Program-made: the position numbers and the translations under genes | Part shown: positions 1 to 7,614 of the stretch, piece by piece | Position numbering within the stretch: the stretch's first letter is position 1 | How the letters are laid out: each line of letters starts with the position of its first letter | Notes under the pieces: generated by a model | Seen by the model: the letters and a program-made list of their open reading frames with translations, nothing else | What the model was told of the DNA's origin: nothing | Database searches by the model: none | Virus record (IMG/VR): IMGVR_UViG_3300006793_008009 | Span: 1-25,092 of that record | Strand: one strand, 5' to 3' | Length of the DNA stretch: 25,092 bases | Source: a virus

Positions 1-256
1 GAACTTTTATTTTATTTGATAGTTTCCTCAGTGCTGCCATTTCTATCTGTCTTACCTTGAGGTAATTGATCCCCAAGCGCTCTCCTGTCTCATGTAAAGT
101 TAGAGACTTTCCAGCACTTTTGATCTGCTTTTCTTTAATAGAAATCAGGCAACAGTTCTTTTCTTGCTCGTAGTCTATCCACATCCTGCAGTCTTTGTTT
201 GGACAAGAAACATCTTTACTTTCGCACTTCTGTGCGCACTCTGGTAGTGTACTCAT
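1..256 (-). CDS. Sigma70 region 4-like transcription factor with Cys-rich N-terminus (partial, runs off window)
   Basis: The ATG at 256-254 overlaps the TAA of the upstream gene by one base (TAATG). I translated 85 codons to the window edge with no stop, so the C-terminus is missing. Residues about 50-83 match sigma70 region 4.2: TLHETGERLG is the first part of the helix-turn-helix and VRQIEMAALRKL is the recognition helix that in sigma factors contacts the -35 element. The first 36 residues carry six cysteines (C7, C11, C18, C23, C35, C36), including a CPNKDC motif, which suggests a small zinc-binding module. Regions 2 and 3 are absent, so it cannot act like a complete sigma factor on its own. 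It may be a phage sigma-like or sigma-appropriating regulator, for example of late genes. The region 4 assignment is strong; the role is inferred. Confidence 0.75.
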   Translation of the reverse strand, partial: MSTLPECAQKCESKDVSCPNKDCRMWIDYEQEKNCCLISIKEKQIKSAGKSLTLHETGERLGINYLKVRQIEMAALRKLSNKIKV

Positions 257-591
257 TATAAATCATCGTCTCCGCTTTCAATCAAATCAAAGACAAAGTC
301 AATATCCCTTTCGGTGATCCCAAGATCCTGAAGGGTCTGATTTCCTTGTTCGATGTCTTCATTTTGTTTAGCGATCTTTCTTTTTCCAATTTTACCTTTC
401 TCCTGTTTTACCTTAGTAATATACATTAATATGTTTGGGTCATTAGTTATGTAACCTGTAACCATCGACTTAAAGAAATCAACCTGGCTGATTCCATCTC
501 GCCTTAACTTCAATCTCAATTCTGCATGACGTCCATCCGTGTCAGCAAATATTATCTTTTTTTCTTCCTTTCCGTATCGATAATAGTTCAT
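256..591 (-). CDS. Small conserved phage protein, possible ribbon-helix-helix DNA-binding domain
   Basis: This is a 111-aa soluble, charged protein with no signal peptide or membrane segment. Residues about 20-55 (short strand ELRLKLRR, then DGISQVDFFKSMVTGYI) read like a strand followed by two helices. That is the layout of Arc/MetJ-type ribbon-helix-helix DNA-binding proteins, but I cannot confirm it. The rest is a lysine-rich middle (about 60-75) and an acidic tail ending ESGDDDL. Its start overlaps the GMPR/IMPDH stop by four bases (ATGA) and its stop overlaps the sigma4-like gene, so it is probably translationally coupled to both. A regulatory role is only a guess from fold impression and position. 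Confidence 0.6.
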   Translation of the reverse strand: MNYYRYGKEEKKIIFADTDGRHAELRLKLRRDGISQVDFFKSMVTGYITNDPNILMYITKVKQEKGKIGKRKIAKQNEDIEQGNQTLQDLGITERDIDFVFDLIESGDDDL

Positions 592-1586
592 TTTGTCCTC
601 ATGATGTGTGTGCTGCTCTCTATCTGTGATGCAGACGACTGAACAATGAACTCCGCCTTTGCTTGTAACTGAGTTATGTTCCTTGCACCTGAATATGATA
701 ATCCAGACCTAACGTTTTGGAGCAAGTTTCCTACCACATCCTTAACACACCCCTTGTGAGGTATTGTCGTGGATATACCCTCAAGTGATCTCGCTTCGCC
801 GCGCCAATCGGTCTGTGCTTCGACTGATGCCATTCCTCTGTATACTTTGTACCTCTTGCCGTCATTGCTTTGGAATAACTGCCCAGGACTCTGATCAGTG
901 CCTGCCAGCATCGACCCAAGCATAACAAAGTCTGCTCCAGCAGATAGTGCTTTGACGACATCCCCTGCAGTCTTGATTCCTCCATCCGCAATGATCGTCG
1001 CACCGTCCTCATAACTGCAAGTCAAGACCGACTCAAAAGTTGGAACTCCGTGACCTGTCTGCACCCTTGTGGAGCAGATGGATCCCCCTCCTATTCCAAT
1101 TCGGACTGCGTCGGCACCCCACTCAGAGAGCGCTAGGTATGCTTTTGGTGTTGCAACGTTACCCGCAATGATGTTTAGTCCTGACCCATACTTGTCCCTA
1201 ATTGACTTCAGTGCCCTCTCAACCAAAACGTGGTGACCATGTGCAACGTCAAGACAAAAAGTAATGATTCCCGCGTCTTTGTTAAGAAAATCAATTCTTT
1301 CCATGAAATCCCCAGTGACACCAACTGCTGCTGCTGATTGTGCTGGTGTCATCTTGGACTGTTCTACAACATCGCAATACCTGTGAGTAACTGCGAGTCC
1401 GCCCAACTCTCCAAACGTGGATGCCATCTCCAGTCCCGTAACTGTATCCATTGGACTTGTTATGATAGGAATCGAGTATTTCTTTGATCCCAGTTGTCTA
1501 GTCAGGTCGATTTCTGAGCGCGACTCAATATCGCTATATTGTGGCACCAACAGTACGTCATCAAAACTATGTGTCTGTCTTTTCAT
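588..1586 (-). CDS. GMP reductase / IMP dehydrogenase family enzyme
   Basis: A 332-aa (beta/alpha)8-barrel enzyme of the IMPDH/GMPR family. It opens with the family N-terminus (SFDDVLLVPQYS, 7-18). It carries the phosphate/active-site loop GIGGGSICSTR with catalytic Cys171, DGG at 201-203, and YRGMAS at 249-254. IMPDH makes XMP from IMP with NAD+; GMPR turns GMP back into IMP with NADPH. There are no CBS domains and the C-terminal flap is short, with no visible Arg-Tyr dyad, which is more like GMPR. GVP after the Cys loop and YRGM are more like IMPDH. Either would change purine nucleotide pools during phage growth. Family call is firm; the reaction is unresolved. The start overlaps the zinc-ribbon gene by 20 bases and is fixed by the conserved N-terminus. 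Confidence 0.9.
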   Translation of the reverse strand: MKRQTHSFDDVLLVPQYSDIESRSEIDLTRQLGSKKYSIPIITSPMDTVTGLEMASTFGELGGLAVTHRYCDVVEQSKMTPAQSAAAVGVTGDFMERIDFLNKDAGIITFCLDVAHGHHVLVERALKSIRDKYGSGLNIIAGNVATPKAYLALSEWGADAVRIGIGGGSICSTRVQTGHGVPTFESVLTCSYEDGATIIADGGIKTAGDVVKALSAGADFVMLGSMLAGTDQSPGQLFQSNDGKRYKVYRGMASVEAQTDWRGEARSLEGISTTIPHKGCVKDVVGNLLQNVRSGLSYSGARNITQLQAKAEFIVQSSASQIESSTHIMRTK

Positions 1587-1839
1587 TTACTTCCCTTTCC
1601 ATCTCCTTGATGAGACTTGTTGCTTTGTTCCAGCAGTTTGGACAGTAGAGATTTACTTTCTCTTCTTCTTCTCTGACCACAACTCGCCAGGACATTACCT
1701 GCTCTTTGTTCATTTTATCATAAGGTTCGTGACAAGTCAAGCAATGTGACGGCAATTTATCAAACAAACCGAGTGTGACGTGAACATCCTTTTTCGCTTG
1801 CTTTTGCTTTACTCTTTTAAGTTTCCTTTTCGCACTCAT
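1567..1839 (-). CDS. Small zinc-ribbon protein
   Basis: A 90-aa protein with a very basic N-terminus (MSAKRKLKRVKQKQAKK). Two Cys pairs, CLTC (33-36) and CPNC (66-69), are about 30 residues apart and should form a four-Cys zinc ribbon. The segment between them (DKMNKEQVMSWRVVVREEE) is typical of a beta-rich knuckle domain. The basic tail plus zinc ribbon suggests binding to nucleic acid or RNA polymerase, but no specific function is visible. Its start overlaps the dUTPase stop by four bases and its end overlaps the GMPR/IMPDH start by 20 bases, so it is part of the same cotranscribed nucleotide-metabolism cluster. Confidence 0.7.
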   Translation of the reverse strand: MSAKRKLKRVKQKQAKKDVHVTLGLFDKLPSHCLTCHEPYDKMNKEQVMSWRVVVREEEEKVNLYCPNCWNKATSLIKEMEREVNEKTDT

Positions 1840-2291
1840 GTTAGACCTGTAGACCCTAACCCTCCGCCTCCACGGTCGGTCTTCTTGCCATAAATGTTAT
1901 CTTCTTCAATCTCTACAAGATTTGGTTTTTCAATTCTCACAAAAACTCCCTGGGCGATTTTTTGACCAGGATCGATAAACTGAATATCCTTGCCTATGTT
2001 CTGCAGGTTTACGAAGATTTCTCCGTCGTACCCCTCATCAACGACACAGGCACCAGTAATCAATTGTGTCTTGGATGCAATGCCGGACTTGTTCATGATC
2101 TGAAACATACATCCTGACGGTACCTCAATTTTGACTCCCGTCTCAAGCAACACACTCTGGCCAGGTTTGATTCGCACCGCTGCGCCTTCCATAGGATTGA
2201 AGTATATGTCCAATCCAGCATCCCCTTGGTATGCCCTTGTTGGTAACTTTGCACCTGGTCTTGTTCTAAAAGTTTTTACTTCCATATTCAT
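1836..2291 (-). CDS. dut: dUTP pyrophosphatase (dUTPase)
   Basis: A 151-aa trimeric-type dUTPase that hydrolyses dUTP to dUMP and pyrophosphate. This keeps uracil out of DNA and supplies dUMP to thymidylate synthase, here the ThyX at 10095-10802. All five family motifs are visible: I DAGLDIY (24-30), II NKSGIA (67-72, with Asn where Arg is more usual), III VVDEGYDGE (83-91) with catalytic Asp85, IV GQKIAQ (109-114), and V RGGGGLGSTG (140-149), the mobile C-terminal arm that closes over the substrate. Length is normal for the family. It overlaps the HAD gene upstream and the zinc-ribbon gene downstream by four bases each. Confidence 0.97.
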   Translation of the reverse strand: MNMEVKTFRTRPGAKLPTRAYQGDAGLDIYFNPMEGAAVRIKPGQSVLLETGVKIEVPSGCMFQIMNKSGIASKTQLITGACVVDEGYDGEIFVNLQNIGKDIQFIDPGQKIAQGVFVRIEKPNLVEIEEDNIYGKKTDRGGGGLGSTGLT

Positions 2292-2671
2292 CTCCTGTTT
2301 ATCTCCTCTGTCGCTCCCACGACTATCTTTTTTAGTCCTTTGTCTCGCTCAATACTATAAGCGATTGCTCTTAGTCCTGGTTTTGCAGGGTCCATATCAT
2401 TGATAAGATATCTTGGTCCTCGCTCGATACCCATCACTAACTTGTCCCATGGCACACCCATAATGAGAAGTTCCTTGACGGTGTGATCCCTAAACTCTTC
2501 AGGTCGAGCGGTAGTGAAAACGATCATGCACCCATCCCTCTTCCACCGTTTGAGTTTCTCCAGGGCACCTGGTGTCAACTCTGGTTTTGTGGTTTTCAGC
2601 GTTTCAAATTTACGATACTTGAATATAGTGCCGTCAATGTCACAAAATATAGTTCTCTTCTTCTCTGTCAT
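2288..2671 (-). CDS. HAD-superfamily hydrolase (putative phosphatase)
   Basis: A 127-aa minimal HAD-fold protein. Motif I is DIDGTI (nucleophile Asp11, acid/base Asp13), motif II is TTAR (53-56), and motif IV is INDMD (90-94) for Mg2+ binding. There is little or no cap domain, as in small phosphatases acting on large substrates or on nucleotides and polynucleotide 3' ends. It sits between DnaE and dUTPase, so nucleotide or DNA-end dephosphorylation is plausible, but the substrate cannot be read from the sequence. The start is supported by a good AGGAGG Shine-Dalgarno at about 2675-2680, overlapping the end of dnaE. The stop overlaps the dut start by four bases. Confidence 0.85.
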   Translation of the reverse strand: MTEKKRTIFCDIDGTIFKYRKFETLKTTKPELTPGALEKLKRWKRDGCMIVFTTARPEEFRDHTVKELLIMGVPWDKLVMGIERGPRYLINDMDPAKPGLRAIAYSIERDKGLKKIVVGATEEINRR

Positions 2672-2679
2672 AATGCCTC

Positions 2680-5600
2680 CTATGCTAAAATCTTAAAGTT
2701 TCTTCTGACTGACCTTGTACTGAATCCCCACTGAGGATCCCACTGAAGTCTAGACATGTAAGGTCTGTTAATATAAACCTTGTCTTTCGCTGGGTCTACT
2801 CCCCAGCACTTGATTGTATTCTCTTCTGAGTTTGAATCAACAACCTTAACTACGTAAAATACCTTACCATTTCTTGTCTTCTTTTGCAAGACTTCTCTTG
2901 GAATAAACCAACAAACGCCCAACTCAGGATCGAATTCGGAAATAGGAGGTATCATCTTCTCTTCAAATAGTGACTGTAGTTGCTCACTAACCACCGCGCT
3001 CACCGGAAAGATGCCTGTAAGTGTAACGAGATGTTGCAACTTCTCCTCTTCAGAGAAGTCCCCTAAGTCCTTGTACAACTCTATATTCTCATTCAGATTC
3101 TTCTCCTTTCTGGGTCTCTGTATGGCGACAGCGGTCCAAAAATGTTCCAATCCAGTAAACCTCTCATCCATCAAGCAGTTGAGTGCCTGTGCCCTAGTGA
3201 GTGCGTCAACCGCTTTCTTGTTCAGTTTAGAGTAGACAACGTTCTCATTAAAGAGGAATTCCTCTATCGTCTTGAATGGTCGGTTGTTGATTATTTGCGC
3301 TATGGCAGTAGATCCAAGTCCCTTGATGGACGATAGAGGTTGTATGAGAGTTTTTCCATCTTCGCTAATCTCCCACCTTACGCCAGACGTATTAACATTC
3401 AACGGTTCGATTTTGTACCCATACGACTTCGCGACATTGATTGCTCGTTCTTTTCTCTTGTCTGGTTCTTTGTCCAGGAATGCTGCCAACCAACATTCAG
3501 GATAATAGTTAAGCAAATAAGCACACTGGTAAGAAAGAACGCAATAGGAGACAGCGTGAGATTTGTTGAAACCATATCCAGAAAAATATTCAAACTTTTC
3601 CCAAAGTTCTTTTGCCTCATGTTGCTTCATCCCCTTTTCTATACACCCTCTACGAAACTTATCGTAGATCTTGTCCTTCTCTGTTGCTGCTGATCCAGTA
3701 CCCTTCTTTGTCAGTAGTTTACGTAGTTTGTTACCGTCATCTAGAGAGAGATCCTTGCCTAGTTTGTGGGCGAGCATTGCAATCTGTTCTTGAAAAATAA
3801 GAAAACCATAAGTCTCTTCTGTAACCTCCTTGACTCGTTCATTGAGGTACTCTACATCTTCGGGGTTTTCCTTGGCGCCGACATACATCTTGTCAACGCC
3901 TGCAGACAACGGACCAGGACGATATATAGAAGTAATGGCAGCAAGGTCTGTAATATTATTCGGTCTAGCATTCTTGCAGAATGACTGTGCGCCGCCTTCG
4001 GTGAACTGGAAGATACCTGCCCACTTGCCTTCATGAAATACATTTTCCCAGACCTCCCTATCGTCAAGATCAATCTTCTCTGGATGTAACCTTTCTTCGT
4101 AAAAGTTTCTAATATCATCAAACGTAGGATCCTTAAATCCCTCATGCCTTACCAGTATGTGGCGAATTGCATCCTCCATCATGCGAAGCGAAGCAAGTCC
4201 CAAAATATCAAACTTGATAAACCCCATCGGTTCTAAGTGCCGGACGTTCATACCTTCTGACCAGGGTGTCTGACGTACGCCTCCTGAGTTGATCAGTGGC
4301 ATCCACTTATCCAAGTTTTCACCCACAACAACCCCACCTGCGTGTCGAGATGCAGACCGTGTTTGTCCGTAGAGCGTATTAACGTGTGTTTCTACCTCTG
4401 GATATTTCCTCAAGAACTGCTGCAAGGAATCGGAATACTGCATCAACTCGTCAAAGGTAGGATTGTAAACACCTGCTGTGATTCCGTGCGCTTTCTTAGC
4501 AAGCGGAGTTGCCTCGAAGACCATCTTGTTAGTTACAGCATTCACTTCAGTGAATTCAATACCGTAAAACTTTGAAATATCTTTGATCAAAGATCTTAAC
4601 TGCAACGTATTCCAGTTCGTGATTGGTACCACAACATCATCGCCCCACTCTTTGATAAGGTGCTCCTTCAGGACCATTGGGTCGGAAACATCATAATCGA
4701 TATCAGGATATCCAGATCCACCTTTTGTCAAAAAACGCTCAAATTGAAGTCCGTAACGGATCGGGTCAACTTGAGTGATACCCAAGGCATAAGCGACCAA
4801 AGAACCGGCAGCAGAACCTCTTCCTGCGCCTGCTAACTGCATCTTCGTTGCCTCGTCGGCAATCTTCTTCATTGTTAAGAAGTACTTGCTGAACCCTCTG
4901 TCCTCTATGATCTTGACCTCGTACTCAAGGCGCTCCAGATAGACTGGGTTTTCTGCAAAACCTCGGTCCCTTGCTCCTGCAACCGACAGCGCAATCAAAG
5001 TTTCTCCCGCCGTTGATCCATCCGGTACGACAAAATCTGGGAGACGTACCTTGTTGTCTGGCAAGAACGATTCTATTCTCTCATGGGCAATCTGGTGTGT
5101 TCGCTTGATGGAGTTCAAGACCACGTTATCGTCATACTCCACACCGCATTCTTTAGAATACTTTTTATAACTCTCCCACATCTGGTCACCGTTCTTTGGA
5201 TACAACTCGTATCCAATGTCGTCGACGTCAACAGGCAACTCATCGGACAACCACTCTACCTTTCTACCGAGAAAACCAAGTCTTTTGTAGAGTTCTCGGT
5301 CTTTCCAGGCATCTGGAGAGTAATAGTGCGAGTCCGCAGTAGAGATTAATTCTATTCCGAACTCATAGTGCATCTGAATAATGAACTGATTCAATATGTG
5401 TTGTTCAGGCACACTGTTCCACTGCAATTCTCCATACCATCGGTCCCCAAAGATTGCCTGCATTTTCTGTGTTGTCTTGCGCATAGCATCAAGGACTGCG
5501 TCTTCACCTTCGTCCCGGTTCTGCCAATAATCACCAGCATATACGCCACCCAGACAGGCGCTGGCAGCGATGACACCCTCTCCGTGTTTCTTGAGTAGAG

Positions 5601-6102
5601 CATAGTCAATTCTTGGATAGCGATAGAAGTGATCCCCAGTGTATGACTTGGAAATCATCTTATAGATGTTCTGTAGTCCCGTCTGGTTCTGGGCAATCAA
5701 GATCATATGACTTCTTCGATTAAGAATCGACTTCATCTTCTTTTTTGACGCCTCATTTTCCACAGTCGCGCCTGATTGCATCGACTCTAGCGCCTCCTTG
5801 TTTTTGGCATCTTCTCGCGCCTTATCGTAATCAACCTTCCAGTTTGCAATACTTGGTACAAAGTACGCCTCACAACCAAAGATTGGTTTAAACTCCTTGC
5901 CGTCAGCGTGCATCTTCTTCGCATGCAAAACCTGATACGCTAATCCGTTAGCATTGCCGTGGTCGGTCAACGCGAGCGCGTCCATGCCATTTTCAAACGC
6001 AAAGTCCATATGCTGCTGTGGATAACCCAAAGCATCAAAAATGGATCCCGCGACGGAATGTGCATGCAAACCCACAAACGGTATTGATGGTTGTTCTCTC
6101 AA
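2680..6102 (-). CDS. dnaE: DNA polymerase III alpha subunit (family C, DnaE-type)
   Basis: A 1140-aa, essentially full-length DnaE-type replicative polymerase. The N-terminal PHP domain (about 8-270) keeps what I align as all nine metal ligands: H13, H15, D23, H48, E78, H132, C183, D257 and H259. This is the pattern of PHP domains with 3'-5' exonuclease activity, and several are lost in E. coli DnaE. The polymerase core has AGAGRGSAAGSLVAYALG (425-442), catalytic Asp467 and Asp469 in PDIDYD, RHAGGVV (586-592), the third Asp632 in FDILGL, YRPGPL (727-732) and SGYGFNKSHAVSY (841-853). A helix-hairpin-helix is at about 923-937 and a probable OB fold at about 1020-1105. I see no canonical C-terminal clamp-binding tail. 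It overlaps the upstream 273-aa gene by four bases. Confidence 0.97.
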   Translation of the reverse strand: MREQPSIPFVGLHAHSVAGSIFDALGYPQQHMDFAFENGMDALALTDHGNANGLAYQVLHAKKMHADGKEFKPIFGCEAYFVPSIANWKVDYDKAREDAKNKEALESMQSGATVENEASKKKMKSILNRRSHMILIAQNQTGLQNIYKMISKSYTGDHFYRYPRIDYALLKKHGEGVIAASACLGGVYAGDYWQNRDEGEDAVLDAMRKTTQKMQAIFGDRWYGELQWNSVPEQHILNQFIIQMHYEFGIELISTADSHYYSPDAWKDRELYKRLGFLGRKVEWLSDELPVDVDDIGYELYPKNGDQMWESYKKYSKECGVEYDDNVVLNSIKRTHQIAHERIESFLPDNKVRLPDFVVPDGSTAGETLIALSVAGARDRGFAENPVYLERLEYEVKIIEDRGFSKYFLTMKKIADEATKMQLAGAGRGSAAGSLVAYALGITQVDPIRYGLQFERFLTKGGSGYPDIDYDVSDPMVLKEHLIKEWGDDVVVPITNWNTLQLRSLIKDISKFYGIEFTEVNAVTNKMVFEATPLAKKAHGITAGVYNPTFDELMQYSDSLQQFLRKYPEVETHVNTLYGQTRSASRHAGGVVVGENLDKWMPLINSGGVRQTPWSEGMNVRHLEPMGFIKFDILGLASLRMMEDAIRHILVRHEGFKDPTFDDIRNFYEERLHPEKIDLDDREVWENVFHEGKWAGIFQFTEGGAQSFCKNARPNNITDLAAITSIYRPGPLSAGVDKMYVGAKENPEDVEYLNERVKEVTEETYGFLIFQEQIAMLAHKLGKDLSLDDGNKLRKLLTKKGTGSAATEKDKIYDKFRRGCIEKGMKQHEAKELWEKFEYFSGYGFNKSHAVSYCVLSYQCAYLLNYYPECWLAAFLDKEPDKRKERAINVAKSYGYKIEPLNVNTSGVRWEISEDGKTLIQPLSSIKGLGSTAIAQIINNRPFKTIEEFLFNENVVYSKLNKKAVDALTRAQALNCLMDERFTGLEHFWTAVAIQRPRKEKNLNENIELYKDLGDFSEEEKLQHLVTLTGIFPVSAVVSEQLQSLFEEKMIPPISEFDPELGVCWFIPREVLQKKTRNGKVFYVVKVVDSNSEENTIKCWGVDPAKDKVYINRPYMSRLQWDPQWGFSTRSVRRNFKILA

Positions 6103-6920
6103 AGTACTTCCCTTTCGTCTTTCTTGAATGATTTATCAAAACACCATCTCCAGTCACCATTGACTTTGATGGGATCGGTCATCATCTCACAATAACCGTC
6201 CCAAGTGGATATGTCATAATAATAATCTACTTCATGTGTTTCACTGTTCTCAATCATTATATCATCACCGAACACTTTGTCAAGTGTATAGTCGCCTTTT
6301 GTGTCCATTCTTTTGAACAAATACGAACAATGCTTAAATTGTCTTGCATTAAAACTAAACCCGAGATGGGCACCTGTCCTGGCACTCTCTCCCTTGTGCG
6401 TGAGAAATACTGAATCGTTACTCTTCACGAGCGATCTGACCTCTACGCTTTTTGGGTAATAGACACCGTACGGCATTGACACGTAGTATCTATGTGGAGT
6501 TACCCACTTACTTATCTTGTCGCTTACCGTGTAACTCGCATAAACGCCCTCCATGACCGAGACCCCTATGCCTTTTTTGTTCATGTGCTTGTAAGAGAGC
6601 GGAACGTAGTACACCGGAACCTGTGTCCTCAAGTCTGAGGGGAATTTTGCATACTTTGCTCTCTCGTGCTGTGCTAGGTTCAAAACAAAGTCTCCACAGA
6701 TCTTCTTGAGGACTGGGGCAATTGACTCGTCACAAACTACCCATATTGTTTTGCACCCAAGATAAGAACACTCCGCTATACTTCTTTGCACAGCGTAGTA
6801 GTTATTTGCGATTGGTAACATGCTTGGGTGCAACAGGAGATCAATATCAGACTGGACTTTGGATACTGGAACTATTCCTGCGATATGCTTTGAGGATGTC
6901 ATCTCGTTTTTGTCTGTCAT
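6099..6920 (-). CDS. Unknown phage protein with nucleotidyltransferase-like (GT-A) N-terminus
   Basis: A 273-aa soluble protein. Residues about 12-80 (GIVPVSK, LHPSMLPI, YYAVQRSIAECSYLGCKTIW, VVCDES) resemble the N-terminal half of NDP-sugar nucleotidyltransferases. In those, a short proline-containing loop is followed by a helix and then a strand at a C/GCKTIWVV-like segment. The usual glycine-rich nucleotide loop is missing, so activity is uncertain. The rest (VPVYYVPL, KWVTPHRYYVSMPYGVYYP) is rich in aromatic residues and unrecognised. The start lies 74 bases inside the preceding gene; Met7 (6902) is the only near alternative, and the conserved-looking domain begins just after it. It is coupled to dnaE by a four-base overlap. 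Confidence 0.6.
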   Translation of the reverse strand: MTDKNEMTSSKHIAGIVPVSKVQSDIDLLLHPSMLPIANNYYAVQRSIAECSYLGCKTIWVVCDESIAPVLKKICGDFVLNLAQHERAKYAKFPSDLRTQVPVYYVPLSYKHMNKKGIGVSVMEGVYASYTVSDKISKWVTPHRYYVSMPYGVYYPKSVEVRSLVKSNDSVFLTHKGESARTGAHLGFSFNARQFKHCSYLFKRMDTKGDYTLDKVFGDDIMIENSETHEVDYYYDISTWDGYCEMMTDPIKVNGDWRWCFDKSFKKDEREVL

Positions 6921-7614
6921 AGTACTTAACCTTCTTGCTGCTTTTGTACACTACCTCTTCTAGTGGAGTCACCCTTCTCTCAATAACTTCAAGATTTGGG
7001 TTACGCCTAGATTCACCACGTGTTATAGGTCTGTGCAGTCTTTCGTCTTTCAATAACTCTTTCTGACTTGCGAACCTAACAATGGTATCAGAGTAATCAA
7101 AGTTTGTCAACTGCTCTTTTGTAAGGTTACAAACTGCGACTACTTCTTTTTTACCAAAACACCTAATGAGATCAATAAAAGACTCCTTTGGAAAGATTGT
7201 ATCTATATTAGTCACATTACAAAATTTTAGTCTCATAAAATCCATAGTTTTGTATAGATTTTCGTGTTCTATTTTGCGGATATCTAGGTCTGTCTTAATA
7301 GTCCGGGAAGGGAAAAGGTGACACTTCTCGAATTCGAGACTCGTGCCCCTGAAACCAATATTGTTTTTCTCTATTCTCAGGAAATCAAGTGCATCAGGGT
7401 TAATGATCAACCCCCTCATAGAGCACAGGAACTTTAACATCGACCAAGCATCAACGACTTCCAAAGTGTTGAGCGTCTCAATTCGTATTGGGTGTTCAAA
7501 CCTCTTGTCAACAGATGGAGATTCGTAATCAACAAGGACGATAGGTGTTCCCTCCGAGTAGGACTTCAAGAGGGCATGGATGCAAGATCCAACTATCACA
7601 TCACTTAGTAACAT
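6847..7614 (-). CDS. Unknown protein, possible Rossmann-like N-terminus
   Basis: A 255-aa protein I do not recognise. The first 30 residues (LLSDVIVGSCIHALL, then PIVLVDYES) have the strand-loop-helix-strand look of a Rossmann-type nucleotide-binding unit. The glycine loop is degenerate (VGSCIHA), so I do not call an oxidoreductase. The middle contains hydrophobic and charged alternation with no clear motif. The C-terminal 60 residues are strongly basic (RGESRRNP, YKSSKKVKYYDRQKR) and could bind nucleic acid. Its end overlaps the next gene by 74 bases, one of the longest overlaps in the window, and its start overlaps the lipoprotein gene by 10. Nothing in the sequence gives a function. Confidence 0.55.
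   Translation of the reverse strand: MLLSDVIVGSCIHALLKSYSEGTPIVLVDYESPSVDKRFEHPIRIETLNTLEVVDAWSMLKFLCSMRGLIINPDALDFLRIEKNNIGFRGTSLEFEKCHLFPSRTIKTDLDIRKIEHENLYKTMDFMRLKFCNVTNIDTIFPKESFIDLIRCFGKKEVVAVCNLTKEQLTNFDYSDTIVRFASQKELLKDERLHRPITRGESRRNPNLEVIERRVTPLEEVVYKSSKKVKYYDRQKRDDILKAYRRNSSSIQSPV

Noticed and set aside
6847-7614. FAD/NAD-dependent oxidoreductase from the DVIVGSCIHALL start.
   Set aside because: The glycine dinucleotide-binding loop is incomplete and no downstream cofactor or active-site motif follows.
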